From the NCBI RefSeq assembly GCF_021295095.1, contig NZ_JAJLQX010000001.1, positions 1-64,000 of the forward strand: a stretch of DNA of 64,000 bases. Reading direction: 5' to 3'. Shown here piece after piece: positions 1 to 8,698 of the stretch (the first letter of the stretch is position 1; each line of letters starts with the position of its first letter). The position numbers and the translations under genes were made by a program. Source of the DNA: Phocaeicola oris. Its GTDB lineage: Bacteria; Bacteroidota; Bacteroidia; Bacteroidales; Bacteroidaceae. The notes beneath the pieces are model-generated. The model ran no database searches and was not told the origin of the DNA. It saw only the letters and a list, made by a program, of their open reading frames with translations.

Positions 1-333
1 TCCACCGTCAGGGAGGAAGAGCGGAAGTTTCAAAGACAATGGTTGAAGAAGGCTGCAAGCCGTGCCATGGTAGGAGACGGAAAAGGGATGTACCACTATA
101 AGGTCTGCAAGGCAATCCGCATAGATGCATGTTCGTATAGCCATATATACGTATATACAGCTATACAAGAATGCACCTATATGACAATATGGAAATATAG
201 GAATGCGGCAATAAAGATATGCCGCTATATAGAAAGAAAGGTAAGTACTCTATATCCAACAATGTGGGCAGTGTCTGCAAGTCTCTGCCCTTCCGCTTTT
301 GGGAGCTTTTTCCTGTGGCGTGCCGGAAGGTGA
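1..333 (+). CDS. Open frame entering from the left edge, unknown
   Basis: A reading frame is open from the first base of the window to a stop at 331-333 (110 codons). The first 40 or so codons are rich in charged residues and could be the C-terminal end of a gene cut by the window edge. From about base 125 the DNA becomes TATA-rich and nearly repetitive, and all frames there look alike, so coding is doubtful. I recognise no family. The neighbouring small minus-strand genes and IS30 element suggest accessory, possibly conjugative-element, DNA. Confidence 0.2.
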   Translation, partial: STVREEERKFQRQWLKKAASRAMVGDGKGMYHYKVCKAIRIDACSYSHIYVYTAIQECTYMTIWKYRNAAIKICRYIERKVSTLYPTMWAVSASLCPSAFGSFFLWRAGR

Positions 334-427
334 AAGCGACCCCGGCGGACGGGATTCGACAATGTCTTTGACTTCAATCTTAAAGGGAGCCGGTTCATAA
401 TCAGGGTGTGGGGCGGTAAGCCCCACC

Positions 428-470
428 GAAAAAACCACGCTCCCATACAATTAGACATATAGGAGCGTGG
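428..470 (-). terminator. Rho-independent terminator of the 78-residue gene
   Basis: On the minus strand CCACGCTCC (470-462) pairs with GGAGCGTGG (443-435) across an 18-nt loop and is followed at once by a run of six T. It starts six bases after the stop codon of the minus-strand gene at 476-712, so it should end that transcript. Confidence 0.8.
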
Positions 471-475
471 AAACT

Positions 476-712
476 TCATAAAACAAATTTCCGTAAATCA
501 ATCAGTACAGACTTGAATACGGCTTTATCATATCCTTCCTTTTTCAGAAGAGCCAACATACGCTTTGAATAAGCATTGGCTTGTGTCTTGCTCATGCCAA
601 ATTTGCTTTGCATCGGTCGGTTAGGGCGCATAGTCTGCACTTCGTAACTTTCTCGATAAATCGGAACATAAATTGTTCGCTTGATGACTTCTATTCTTGG
701 AAACCTAAGCAT
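476..712 (-). CDS. Small basic hypothetical protein
   Basis: Encodes 78 residues with an ATG start at 712-710. The C-terminal half is basic, with a KTQANAYSKRML stretch that could form a helix. I recognise no domain. It is the last gene of a minus-strand set with 730-1290 and 1353-1682, and a good terminator follows directly, which supports real expression. Small proteins of this kind are common in Bacteroides mobile elements; that origin is inferred from the setting only. Confidence 0.5.
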   Translation of the reverse strand: MLRFPRIEVIKRTIYVPIYRESYEVQTMRPNRPMQSKFGMSKTQANAYSKRMLALLKKEGYDKAVFKSVLIDLRKFVL

Positions 713-729
713 AGTGTGTTATTTATAAA

Positions 730-1290
730 TTAAAACAGTTCTAATTGGCAGGGGTTGAACAATTTTCTGTAAGACTTAATCTTATTCATCGTATCCTTAA
801 GTATTGGAAGAGCAGACGAACCTCTTGTTTCGAGTTTGTTTGCATCATCATCATTCGGGTCACCGTCTCTGAATAGAATTTCGTCAATGACCCGTTGACA
901 ATTTTCCTCTACACGGTTTAAGGCAGCGGAGACAGCTTCTTTCTCGGTATTGTAACCGTCTTTTAGTGTGTCAATATAAGTTGCACCACAGCAACCGCCT
1001 TGTGTCCAAAAATTATAACTAAGTCCAAAGTCCCATCGCCCATTGTCTGATTGCGCTGTTGTAACCTTAAAGAAACAGACTTTTTTAGCCCAATCAATTT
1101 TAATATGTGGTGTCAGACACACATCGGCAATATTGAAACAAAATTCTTTATATGTATGCACAACCTTTGGTGGATTCCCTTTCAAATAGTTACACCATTC
1201 CTTAAATGTAAATCTCTGACCTGTACACCGGCATTTATAGTGAATTTCTTTATTCATTTGTTTGATATTCATTTTATGAAACACAGTCAT
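730..1290 (-). CDS. Hypothetical protein, accessory region
   Basis: Encodes 186 residues from an ATG at 1290; a second in-frame ATG at 1272 is equally possible. It is cysteine-rich, with a GGCCGATYI segment near residue 97 and an acidic DPNDDDANK stretch near residue 145. There is no signal peptide or membrane helix. I do not recognise the family. It lies 17 bp upstream of the 78-residue gene on the same strand and is probably co-transcribed with it. A soluble protein encoded on a mobile element is the most that can be inferred. Confidence 0.55.
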   Translation of the reverse strand: MTVFHKMNIKQMNKEIHYKCRCTGQRFTFKEWCNYLKGNPPKVVHTYKEFCFNIADVCLTPHIKIDWAKKVCFFKVTTAQSDNGRWDFGLSYNFWTQGGCCGATYIDTLKDGYNTEKEAVSAALNRVEENCQRVIDEILFRDGDPNDDDANKLETRGSSALPILKDTMNKIKSYRKLFNPCQLELF

Positions 1291-1352
1291 TATCTTGTTT
1301 TATAGGGTACAAACTATTCAACAATTTTGCAAATCCTATTTTTGAGTTGTTT

Positions 1353-1682
1353 TTATGCTGCGTTTACAAGTTTCCAAAGTTCCTCTTCAGACTTGACTTC
1401 TGTCCCGTTGTAATAAAAATGGGTATCAAGCGATCCGTTGATATAGCTGTCGAACATTTCTCGGCTGCAATCCATTGTGTCAACAAAGTAATAAACGACT
1501 TTAAGCCAAAGTATTTCCATGAGGCAATTTCTCACATTTGAGGTGTTGTATCCGGCCACCTCTATCGCTTCGTCCAAGTCTTCACCTGTCCAATCATAAC
1601 CGAAGTTGGTTTTGAACTCATCTAACTGACTGTCCCAATTAGAAAAACCTAATGCTGCTAAAATCATTTCGTTGTTTGACAT
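1353..1682 (-). CDS. Acidic hypothetical protein
   Basis: Encodes 109 residues, strongly acidic, with an ATG at 1682. It has no signal peptide and no motif I can name. A small acidic protein next to an insertion sequence is reminiscent of antirestriction or DNA-mimic proteins, but nothing in the sequence proves that. It is the first of three consecutive minus-strand genes (then 730-1290 and 476-712). Confidence 0.5.
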   Translation of the reverse strand: MSNNEMILAALGFSNWDSQLDEFKTNFGYDWTGEDLDEAIEVAGYNTSNVRNCLMEILWLKVVYYFVDTMDCSREMFDSYINGSLDTHFYYNGTEVKSEEELWKLVNAA

Positions 1683-1943
1683 AATCTATTATTTTATGAA
1701 GTTGTTATTTATTCTGGGCCTCCCGATTCTCAACCTTTTTATAGGTTTTTCGTTTCTTCGACCCGAACTTTTTTTTATCATTCCGGTGTAACCGTCATCT
1801 CGAACCTTTTATGTGCAAGGTAAGATCGTAGGCTTTAAGGGAACCTAAGGCAAAGAATTGGCCGGTAAAAGTTTTCAGGAAACCGCAATCTTTGATTTCG
1901 GAGGGTCATGAAAAGTTTTCCGCCAATAGGAAGCATTCCGGTG

Positions 1944-1974
1944 TTTGCCGTGTTCCCTGCCTGCGATACTTTTG
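1944..1974 (+). promoter_or_regulatory. Perfect Bacteroidota-type promoter
   Basis: TTTG at 1944-1947 and TACTTTTG at 1967-1974 are separated by exactly 19 bp and match the known Bacteroides -33/-7 consensus fully. Only a 19-codon frame and then the IS30 gene lie downstream, so the original gene served by this promoter is probably lost. Confidence 0.75.
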
Positions 1975-1988
1975 CAGAATAAAAGTCG

Positions 1989-2048
1989 ATGGATGACTAC
2001 AAGCGGACGAAAGTGAGGTCGAAACCAGAAACGGAAATGGAAAGATAG
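1989..2048 (+). CDS. Short frame after the promoter, possible truncated gene head
   Basis: ATG at 1989 opens a 19-codon charged peptide (beginning MDDYKRTKVRSK) that ends at TAG 2046-2048. It starts 15 bp after a perfect -7 box. It may be the surviving start of a gene interrupted by the nearby insertion sequence, or a leader peptide. Unverified. Confidence 0.25.
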   Translation: MDDYKRTKVRSKPETEMER

Positions 2049-2225
2049 ATATACATCAAATAAATAATACAGGAAGAGACTTTTTGCAGTAGCCTATTGA
2101 ATAAAAAAGACTACAAAGCGTAAGTATTAAAAAATCATAAACATAGGCATTATAAGCCTCGTGTTAAAATTATTTAATTAAAATAATAAGATCAATTATC
2201 TCATTAAGTAACAGATTATACATTT

Positions 2226-3173
2226 ATGTACAACCATTTAACTTCACAGCAAAGATACGCAATTTCAACTTTTATTCAAAACGGATGGAGCAGGGCAAAG
2301 ATAGCAGACTCGATAGGAGTTAATCATTCTACCGTTACTCGTGAAATCAATCGCAACAGCGGAGTCCGTGGAACTTATAATTGGGAGACTGCCCAGAAAA
2401 ATGCCGATTATAGAAAGATACGAAGACCAGGCAACCGCGCTATTTCTCAAGAGATAAAGGATGAAGCAGTGCGGCTATTAGTGGAAGAACAGTGGTCGCC
2501 GGAACAGATTTCGGCAGTTTTAAAGGAACGGGGTATGTCAATATCTCATGAGACTATATACAAGATCATCCGCACAGACAAGAAGAATGGAGGGTCTTTG
2601 TATCTTTACTGTCGTCATAAACTTAAACACCGGGCACGTCCAGTAAGTGGCAGTGGATCAATTATTTGTAATAGGGTAAATATAAGCGAAAGACCGGAAG
2701 AAGCAGATGGTAGACGCTTTGGTGATTTCGAGATGGACACCATTGTAGGCAAAGGGAACCATGGAGCCATACTGACCCTTACTGAAAAAAGCACAGGCAT
2801 GTTGTTTATGAGAAAGTTGAACAAAGGAAAAGAAGCTAAAGAACTTGCAAAGACGGTTGTTCGAATACTAATGCCATATAAAGCTTTCCTTAAATCAATA
2901 ACGACTGATAACGGTTTGGAGTTTGCCTGTCATGAATACATTACAAAAAAATTGGGTGTTACGGTCTACTTCACCGATCCGTATTCATCATGGCAAAAAG
3001 GTTCGATTGAAAATCAGAACGGTCTTATCAGGCAATATATCCCCAAATCATCCACTTTTGAAAATATCAGTCATCAGTTTGTTACCAAAGTTGCTGACAA
3101 AATAAACCGTCGCCCAAGAGAAAAATTAAATTTTCGTACCCCTTTTGAGTGTTTTTACGAAAATATTCTTTAA
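2226..3173 (+). CDS. IS30-family transposase
   Basis: Encodes 315 residues, the full length for the IS30 family. An N-terminal helix-turn-helix (about residues 5-45, with the GVNHSTVTREINRN recognition segment) precedes an rve-type catalytic core. The DDE triad is visible: D171 in FEMDTIVG, D228 in TTDNGLEF and E262 in GSIENQNG. The C-terminal NRRPREKLNFRTPFE motif is typical. The gene is intact and probably active. It cuts and joins its own element's ends. An array of 22-bp repeats lies about 210 bp downstream. Confidence 0.96.
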   Translation: MYNHLTSQQRYAISTFIQNGWSRAKIADSIGVNHSTVTREINRNSGVRGTYNWETAQKNADYRKIRRPGNRAISQEIKDEAVRLLVEEQWSPEQISAVLKERGMSISHETIYKIIRTDKKNGGSLYLYCRHKLKHRARPVSGSGSIICNRVNISERPEEADGRRFGDFEMDTIVGKGNHGAILTLTEKSTGMLFMRKLNKGKEAKELAKTVVRILMPYKAFLKSITTDNGLEFACHEYITKKLGVTVYFTDPYSSWQKGSIENQNGLIRQYIPKSSTFENISHQFVTKVADKINRRPREKLNFRTPFECFYENIL

Positions 3174-3178
3174 CTTTG

Positions 3179-3210
3179 CGGGCGGTGCATTTGCATGTTG
3201 AAACCGCCCG
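3179..3210 (+). terminator. Stem-loop after the transposase gene
   Basis: CGGGCGGT (3179-3186) pairs perfectly with ACCGCCCG (3203-3210), six bases after the transposase stop. No U-run follows immediately, so it may be a weak terminator or part of the element's right-end structure. Confidence 0.5.
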
Positions 3211-3382
3211 AACATTATATGTTCTTTTATGTTAAAATATATAAAAATCTTGGCAGCCTATCATTGGAGTTTTCGCTTCGATACTGAAATGACTTGGAGA
3301 CATTGGTAATATCGGCAATTAAAGATACGGGGAAAATCATCAACTCAACAAGAGAATGGAAAAATTGATATATATCATCGAG

Positions 3383-3492
3383 AAAAGTCATCCGCATGAA
3401 CTGATCAACTCATCCGCATGAACTGATCAACTCGTCCGCATGAATCGATCAACTCATCCGCATGAACTGATCAACTCATCCGCGTCACTTTT
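3383..3492. repeat. 22-bp phased dyad array A (5 units)
   Basis: Cores of the form TCATCCGCATGA begin at 3388, 3410, 3432, 3454 and 3476, exactly 22 bp apart. The 10-bp linkers contain TGATCA. The array is bounded by AAAAGTCAT on the left and GTCACTTTT on the right. It lies between the ends of the convergent transposase and Crp-family genes. Period 22 is not a multiple of three, so it is not coding. Same family as the arrays near 12.5, 27.6, 43.6, 51.9 and 57.9 kb. Confidence 0.9.
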
Positions 3493-3584
3493 CAGAAACT
3501 TCTGATGAATTCGATAACTCGTACATATCGTTTTCTTTGAAGATAGGTGCCATATTCCCATTCGATGACTGTGGCCGTAGCGTT

Positions 3585-4250
3585 TTACTTTAATTTATCG
3601 GAGTTGAGTATGGTGATTTCGCGACCTTCAACGCGAATAGCTCCCGACTCTTCAAATTCAGAGAGGCAACGGAGCAGAGAGAATTTCTGAATGCCGAACA
3701 TATCGGCTATTTCCTGCCGCGACTTATCGATTCTTATCGTACGACTCCCCTGATGCTGAGCTGCCGAAATAAGGAAATAAGCCACCTTTTCGCGTACGGA
3801 GAAAAGCGATAACATCCGCATTTTCCGAGTAAGAAACACATTGATAATAGACAATTGCCGGATAAAGTTCATCCGTATACGTTCGTTTTCGTCCATAAGC
3901 TTTTTCAGTTCAGATGGTGCCATGCGGAGTAAACGGGTAGGGCGGGAGGTTTCCACATTTACCGGCATGGCATTGTCTTTTGCGAAGATAAAAGCCGGAG
4001 CAATAAGCGTACCCTCTTGCAATCGGTCTATTTGCACCTGCTTTCCCGACAGTCCTTCCATACGGGCTATCATCTCACCATCTATAATGATGTCCGCGTA
4101 CTTGCAGGGGTTACCGGCCAGCGTATAAATCTCTTTAGCGGGAATCTCCACTATACGATAAAATATTTTCAGCAATACATCTTCTATTTCCTTTGGCTCG
4201 AATCCGGAGAACAAGGGGCAAGTCGACAAAACGGTCAGCGTATCTATCAT
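3585..4250 (-). CDS. Crp/Fnr-family transcription regulator
   Basis: Encodes 221 residues. Residues 15-115 form a cyclic-nucleotide-binding-like beta-barrel and residues 150-215 a winged helix-turn-helix (RQEIADMFGIQKFSLLRCLSE). The cysteines are C11, C48 and C189, with no FNR-type iron-sulphur cluster at the N-terminus, so a small molecule or haem is a likelier effector. It follows the DUF438/hemerythrin gene by 75 bp but has its own promoter overlapped by an inverted repeat, which suggests autoregulation. Regulators of this type often control nitrosative or anaerobic genes; that role here is inference. Confidence 0.92.
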   Translation of the reverse strand: MIDTLTVLSTCPLFSGFEPKEIEDVLLKIFYRIVEIPAKEIYTLAGNPCKYADIIIDGEMIARMEGLSGKQVQIDRLQEGTLIAPAFIFAKDNAMPVNVETSRPTRLLRMAPSELKKLMDENERIRMNFIRQLSIINVFLTRKMRMLSLFSVREKVAYFLISAAQHQGSRTIRIDKSRQEIADMFGIQKFSLLRCLSEFEESGAIRVEGREITILNSDKLK

Positions 4251-4266
4251 TTTTTCCTTTATATCG

Positions 4267-4297
4267 CAAAAGTACCAAGAATTTCTGATCCTTCCAA
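4267..4297 (-). promoter_or_regulatory. Promoter of the Crp/Fnr regulator
   Basis: On the minus strand TTGG (4297-4294) is followed after 19 bp by TACTTTTG (4274-4267), a full match to the -7 consensus. It is 17 bp upstream of the ATG at 4250. Confidence 0.65.
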
Positions 4298-4309
4298 TTC
4301 GACTTGGAA
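4292..4309. promoter_or_regulatory. Inverted repeat, likely Crp-family operator
   Basis: TTCCAA (4292-4297) and TTGGAA (4304-4309) form a perfect dyad with a 6-bp gap, the same geometry as CRP sites. It covers the -33 box of the regulator's own promoter, a classic position for autorepression. No U-run follows on either strand, so it is less likely to be a terminator. Confidence 0.5.
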
Positions 4310-4325
4310 AAATTCCGGAGTTTCG

Positions 4326-5768
4326 TTATTTGTTTTTATTGGTAGAATGCATAAAGTGCTCTTTTGCAAATTCCATATCTTGAACAAATTCGGCTGTACC
4401 CACATAATGTCCTTCCTTATCTCGAACAGCAGTATAGGTAACCAACATGGTTCGTCCGTTTTTCTCCATCCATATAGGAACTTGATTGCGTTTGCCCTCC
4501 CGAAATTCTTTGATGATGGTACGTACCATAGGTTCTATCTTTGGCGGGTGACAAGTGAATACTTCGCGGTCGACAGCCATAGCCGGGCGTTTGAACACTT
4601 TCGGTCCCTCATTAAAGTAACGGTTGATGTTTCCATCGTCCACGAAACTGATTTCTAATGGGATGGTATTCAGCAAAGCAGTGAGTTGTTCCACTGTGAG
4701 ATGTCCACCGGGCATCACCACTTCTCCTTGATGATCGGGCAGAACAATCTGTCTTTTTTCTGCCTGCTCCCACATAACACTTTCTACGCCAAGGCAGGGA
4801 GCATAATCTTTCGCGTCACGGTAAATTTGTTCCCACTCCTCATCGGTAAAGTTAGCCGCGCAGATTGGAAAGAGTATATTATCCTCTTTATATATCATTT
4901 CGTTTGACCGTTGTAAGACTGCTCTTACCCTTTCTTTCCATTCATCGTTTTGTTCTGTGCTTTTCAGTAAGGACGCGAATTCGTCCCTGATTTCATCATC
5001 TACGGTCCACATTACCTCCGATGGTCCGGTAATGCCGTATTTCACTTTCAAATGCGGATAAAGCAAATCCCCTTTCTTGGCATAATGAATGGCTACCTGT
5101 CGGATACGTTTCAGCGTATCGGTAGGGTCTTCCTGTCGTCCCAATTGTTTGCGTGCCTTTTCGATGAGTTTCTTCAACGCCTTGTTTTCGCGTGTGAACG
5201 TTTGTAGCGGATGCCCTTCTATAGCTATAAGAGAGGTACATTTCCCTGTATTGGTGTTAGCCATAGCGATGGTTTTCTCCTGTTCCCGCTTAATTGAAGC
5301 CTCCACTTCTTTTTCAGCATGGAGTATTTTCTCTTCCATTGTAGCGCCATGAAAGAGAGCGGAATGGACATCACAGAGTCTTTGTACATTTTTCAGCGGT
5401 TCGCCTTCAGCCATCAATTCCTGTTCGGCACGCATAATTTCGGCGGCTTCCACGTTTTTAAAGTTGTCTACAAAATCGGCACGTACGCTCTCCAGATCCT
5501 CTCCCTGACTAAGTCGATGGAGGTAGCTTTTCAGCAGTGCTATCCGGTCGAGTTCAAATCCGTTAGAGATAAGTGTATCTGTAATCAGATCCATACTGAT
5601 ACCTTTCATTTTAGCACCCTTAGGTATAGTCATCAGTTTGCCTACCGACTCTCGTATAAACTTCTTGCGGATTTCAGTAAATCCAATTGATGATAGGATT
5701 TCTATCAATTCCGGATACTGTTTTGTCAGCTCATAGACAGAGCTGTTGAAATCAATTTTTTTTGCCAT
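4326..5768 (-). CDS. DUF1858/DUF438/hemerythrin/PAS sensor protein
   Basis: Encodes 480 residues from ATG 5768; a TTG seven codons earlier falls inside the -7 box and is not used. A DUF1858 domain (about 5-65) is followed by a DUF438 segment (about 85-150), a hemerythrin HHE helical domain (about 200-335, with histidines spaced for a di-iron site) and a PAS-like domain (about 360-470). Proteins of this make-up are thought to sense or handle oxygen or nitric oxide in anaerobes. It is cytosolic, with no signal peptide. The Crp/Fnr gene lies directly downstream, a plausible sensor-regulator pair. Confidence 0.88.
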   Translation of the reverse strand: MAKKIDFNSSVYELTKQYPELIEILSSIGFTEIRKKFIRESVGKLMTIPKGAKMKGISMDLITDTLISNGFELDRIALLKSYLHRLSQGEDLESVRADFVDNFKNVEAAEIMRAEQELMAEGEPLKNVQRLCDVHSALFHGATMEEKILHAEKEVEASIKREQEKTIAMANTNTGKCTSLIAIEGHPLQTFTRENKALKKLIEKARKQLGRQEDPTDTLKRIRQVAIHYAKKGDLLYPHLKVKYGITGPSEVMWTVDDEIRDEFASLLKSTEQNDEWKERVRAVLQRSNEMIYKEDNILFPICAANFTDEEWEQIYRDAKDYAPCLGVESVMWEQAEKRQIVLPDHQGEVVMPGGHLTVEQLTALLNTIPLEISFVDDGNINRYFNEGPKVFKRPAMAVDREVFTCHPPKIEPMVRTIIKEFREGKRNQVPIWMEKNGRTMLVTYTAVRDKEGHYVGTAEFVQDMEFAKEHFMHSTNKNK

Positions 5769-5786
5769 AATATTATTTGTTTTGTG

Positions 5787-5794
5787 CAAAGATA
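5787..5794 (-). promoter_or_regulatory. -7 box of the DUF438 gene
   Basis: TATCTTTG on the minus strand matches TAnnTTTG, 18 bp before the ATG at 5768. The -33 region is weak. A dyad TTAAT-AATC-ATTAA at 5840-5853 lies about 45 bp upstream and could be an activator site. Confidence 0.5.
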
Positions 5795-6003
5795 AGAGGG
5801 TGGAAATCTTTTTTCGGTAACAATTGTGTCGGTCATGAGTTAATAATCATTAAAGCAGATAGTCAGATTGTCTCGTTCTCATCATTTTTTTTATCAGGAT
5901 ATAGGATGATTTCTGTTAAGATTGGATTGGGATTTAAAATATATTATTTACCTTTACCACCTCATCGAAAGACATACCAAGAATTGAAAAACATATCAAA
6001 AAG

Positions 6004-8607
6004 ATGAAAGCAAACATTTTAAAGAGTATTGCAATTGTAGCGCTTGTTGCATTTGTTCCTCTGACAGGATGCGAAAAGCAAGGCAATGTAGTGAAAGACT
6101 ACGCAGGCATGCGAACCAGTGCGCTGGATAATTCCGCATGGGATCAATCCATTTGGATTTCAGCAGTTAATGCCTCGGTTGTAACCGATACCATTAAAGG
6201 CAACGTTTGTCGTGCTGCCGATGGGGCAAGTTTTTTTGCTTCAACTATTAAGAACGAGAAGAAAGTCACTTCGGTAAAGTGGATGACTGCCGGACTCGGT
6301 GTGTATGAGTTGTATATCAATGGTAAAGAAGTAGGTAACGAGTTTCTGAAACCGGGATTCACACATTATGCTAAGACGAAACGTTCGTTTACTTACGATG
6401 TTACGGATGCCATTGATAATAAGGCAGACAATGAGAACTTGTTTGCTGTTCAGGTCACTCCGGGATGGTGGGCCGATAAGATTGTTACTCCGGGCGACCA
6501 TGTGGGAATGATTGGAAAGAAATGTGCTTTCCGTGGTGTATTGGAATATACCTTTGCCGATGGCAGTAAAAAACTCTATGGCACGAATGTAGAAGATTGG
6601 AAAGCCGGAATAGCCGGTCCTGTTCTACATGCGGCTATCTTTGACGGTGAGGTTTACGACGCTCGTATCAAGCCGGGGTATGAAACTCCGGAGAAGTTAA
6701 GTAAACCTGAGCAGAATAATGAGTTCAATGGTGAGATTCTTCCTTCGGACGGAGCGGAGATTTATCTGCGTCAGGATTTAGCCCTTGCTCCGGTTAAAGC
6801 TTATGTATGGAAGGACGTAGAGGGCGTAACGGATGATGCTTTTGGTAAGGTCGTTATTTCTAAAGAATTTACTCATGGAGAAGAAATAGTTGTTAAACAG
6901 GGCGAGACACTTGTCGTTGATTTTGGTCAGAATGCAGCTGCCGTACCTTCATTTGAATTCAACGCTAAAGAAGGAACTGTCCTTACTTGTCTTCCGGCAG
7001 AATTGCTGAACGATGGTAATGGAGCCAAGAGTCGTGGCATGGATGGTCCGGAGGGAAGTTGTCACCGTACCAACCTGAGAACTCCCGATCAAGGGATGCA
7101 GCTGATATATACATTTGGTAATAATGAAGGATTTGTTTCATTCTACCCGCGTTGTACCTTCTTCGGATATCGTTTCGTATCCGTAACAGCTACCGATGAA
7201 GTTCGTATTAAATCCATTCAATCAGTTCCGGTGACTTCTATTGCCAAGGATTTGGAAATAGGTACGATAACTACCGGTAATGATTTGATCAATCAACTTA
7301 TTTCGAATACGATATGGGGTGAGCGTTCTAACTATCTGTCAGTTACTACCGACTGCCCTCAGCGTAACGAGCGTTTGGGCTGGACAGCCGATACTCAGGT
7401 ATTTACCGAAACAGGTACATTCTTTGCCAATACCGATAAGTTCTTCCATAAATGGATGCGTGACATGCGTGACTCTCAGAGTGAGAAGGGCGGATTTCCG
7501 GGTGTTGCTCCTACTGCTCAATATGGTGGCGATATGATGCGTGTCGGTTGGGCTGACGCAGGGATAATTGTTCCTTGGACTGTCTGGAAGCAGTTTGGTG
7601 ATAATCAGATTGTTGACGAGAACTGGGAAGCAATGAATAAGTATATGACATACGTCAATGATACGAAATATGATCATAAAGCACACATTGAAGAGAACGG
7701 TAATTATCAATGGGCTGACTGGTTGAGCTATGAGCCTCTGGAGAGCTGTGGCGGCTTGGCATTCGAGGTTGATAAATCGGGCAAGCGTGGTCCTAAGGCT
7801 GACGCTGTGGATTACTGGAACTATCTGAGTGCTTCTTATTGGGCTATCGATGCCGGAATGATGCGCGATATGGCAACAGCTACCGGTCGTGACGCAGCTG
7901 TTTATCAGAAGATGGAGGATGACGCGAAAGCGTATTTGAAAGCTACTTTCTTAAATGAAAATGGAGAATTTAAGGTTCCGATTTTGAATACTATGCAGAC
8001 TCCTGCTTTGTTCGCTTTGAAAAATAATCTGGTTGAAGGTCAGGCTAAAGAGAATATGATTGCCCATTTGCGTGATAACTTTAAAGAACATGGCAATTGT
8101 CTTCAAACAGGTTTCTTGGGAACATCTATTCTGATGCAGACATTGACGGATAATGGTATGGCCGACATATCTTATGAGTTGCTTTTCCAGCGCAAGAATC
8201 CAAGCTGGTTATATTCTGTTGATAACGGCGCTACTACTATCTGGGAGCGTTGGAACAGTTACATGATTGATAAAGGCATGGGACCATCGGGTATGAACAG
8301 TTTCAATCACTATGCATACGGTTGTGTATGTCAGTGGATTTGGGAGACTGCTGCCGGTATTGCTGCCGACCCTGCCGTTCCCGGATTTAAGCATATTATT
8401 ATGCGTCCTGTTCCGGACAAACGTTTAGGTTATATAAAGGCTGAATATAATTCTGCTGCCGGTCTGATTAAGAGTGAGTGGAAGTATGATGGTGATAAGT
8501 GGACTTGGAGTTTTACTGTCCCTGAAGGTGCCACTGCGTCAGTTACGCTTCCGGGTGAGACAGAAGTTAAAGAATATAAGAGTGGATCTTATACAGTAGA
8601 GAAATAA
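6004..8607 (+). CDS. GH78 alpha-L-rhamnosidase lipoprotein
   Basis: Encodes 867 residues. A lipoprotein signal peptide with lipobox LTGC (Cys23) places it at the cell envelope. Beta-sandwich domains (about 40-400) precede the catalytic (alpha/alpha)6 barrel (about 410-770), where TTDCPQRNERLGWTAD carries the conserved acidic residues of the family; the usual GD at its end is AD here. A C-terminal beta domain ends the protein. It should release rhamnose from plant or bacterial glycans. It stands alone, with no SusC/D neighbour, and is followed by a strong terminator. Confidence 0.92.
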   Translation: MKANILKSIAIVALVAFVPLTGCEKQGNVVKDYAGMRTSALDNSAWDQSIWISAVNASVVTDTIKGNVCRAADGASFFASTIKNEKKVTSVKWMTAGLGVYELYINGKEVGNEFLKPGFTHYAKTKRSFTYDVTDAIDNKADNENLFAVQVTPGWWADKIVTPGDHVGMIGKKCAFRGVLEYTFADGSKKLYGTNVEDWKAGIAGPVLHAAIFDGEVYDARIKPGYETPEKLSKPEQNNEFNGEILPSDGAEIYLRQDLALAPVKAYVWKDVEGVTDDAFGKVVISKEFTHGEEIVVKQGETLVVDFGQNAAAVPSFEFNAKEGTVLTCLPAELLNDGNGAKSRGMDGPEGSCHRTNLRTPDQGMQLIYTFGNNEGFVSFYPRCTFFGYRFVSVTATDEVRIKSIQSVPVTSIAKDLEIGTITTGNDLINQLISNTIWGERSNYLSVTTDCPQRNERLGWTADTQVFTETGTFFANTDKFFHKWMRDMRDSQSEKGGFPGVAPTAQYGGDMMRVGWADAGIIVPWTVWKQFGDNQIVDENWEAMNKYMTYVNDTKYDHKAHIEENGNYQWADWLSYEPLESCGGLAFEVDKSGKRGPKADAVDYWNYLSASYWAIDAGMMRDMATATGRDAAVYQKMEDDAKAYLKATFLNENGEFKVPILNTMQTPALFALKNNLVEGQAKENMIAHLRDNFKEHGNCLQTGFLGTSILMQTLTDNGMADISYELLFQRKNPSWLYSVDNGATTIWERWNSYMIDKGMGPSGMNSFNHYAYGCVCQWIWETAAGIAADPAVPGFKHIIMRPVPDKRLGYIKAEYNSAAGLIKSEWKYDGDKWTWSFTVPEGATASVTLPGETEVKEYKSGSYTVEK

Positions 8608-8626
8608 GTGACGGATTGATATAAAT

Positions 8627-8672
8627 AAAGAGGCTGTCTCAAAACAAAATATGAATATGAGACAGCCTCTTT
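8627..8672. terminator. Bidirectional terminator
   Basis: AAAGAGGCTGTCTCA (8627-8641) pairs with TGAGACAGCCTCTTT (8658-8672), a 15-bp perfect stem. A-rich and T-rich flanks on both sides suit termination of both the rhamnosidase gene and the convergent bcp operon. Confidence 0.9.
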
Positions 8673-8698
8673 ATATTATGATTTCTAACTTGTATTGT

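Larger units (their letters stand above)
1683..2225. other. Intergenic region between accessory genes and IS30 gene
   Basis: This 543-bp stretch holds one clear Bacteroidota promoter on the plus strand (1944-1974) and a 19-residue frame just after it (1989-2048). The remainder, especially 2075-2225, is AT-rich and probably includes the left end of the IS30 element. I could not fix that end because no convincing inverted repeat matches the right side. Confidence 0.5.
2226..3210 (+). mobile_element. IS30-family insertion sequence, ends not resolved
   Basis: A single transposase gene followed by a GC-rich stem-loop at 3179-3210, in otherwise AT-rich DNA. IS30 elements are about 1-1.2 kb with imperfect 20-30-bp terminal inverted repeats. 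I could not pair the left flank (2075-2225) with the right flank (3174-3300) by eye, so these coordinates cover only the certain core. Confidence 0.6.

Noticed and set aside
250-450. Minus-strand open frame with protein-like text (starting PHPDYEPAPFKIEVKD)
   Set aside because: It starts inside the terminator of the upstream gene and lies opposite another frame. It may be a relic but there is too little to call it.
2075-3300. Terminal inverted repeats of the IS30 element
   Set aside because: No left-right pair of adequate length and identity was seen, so ends were not called.
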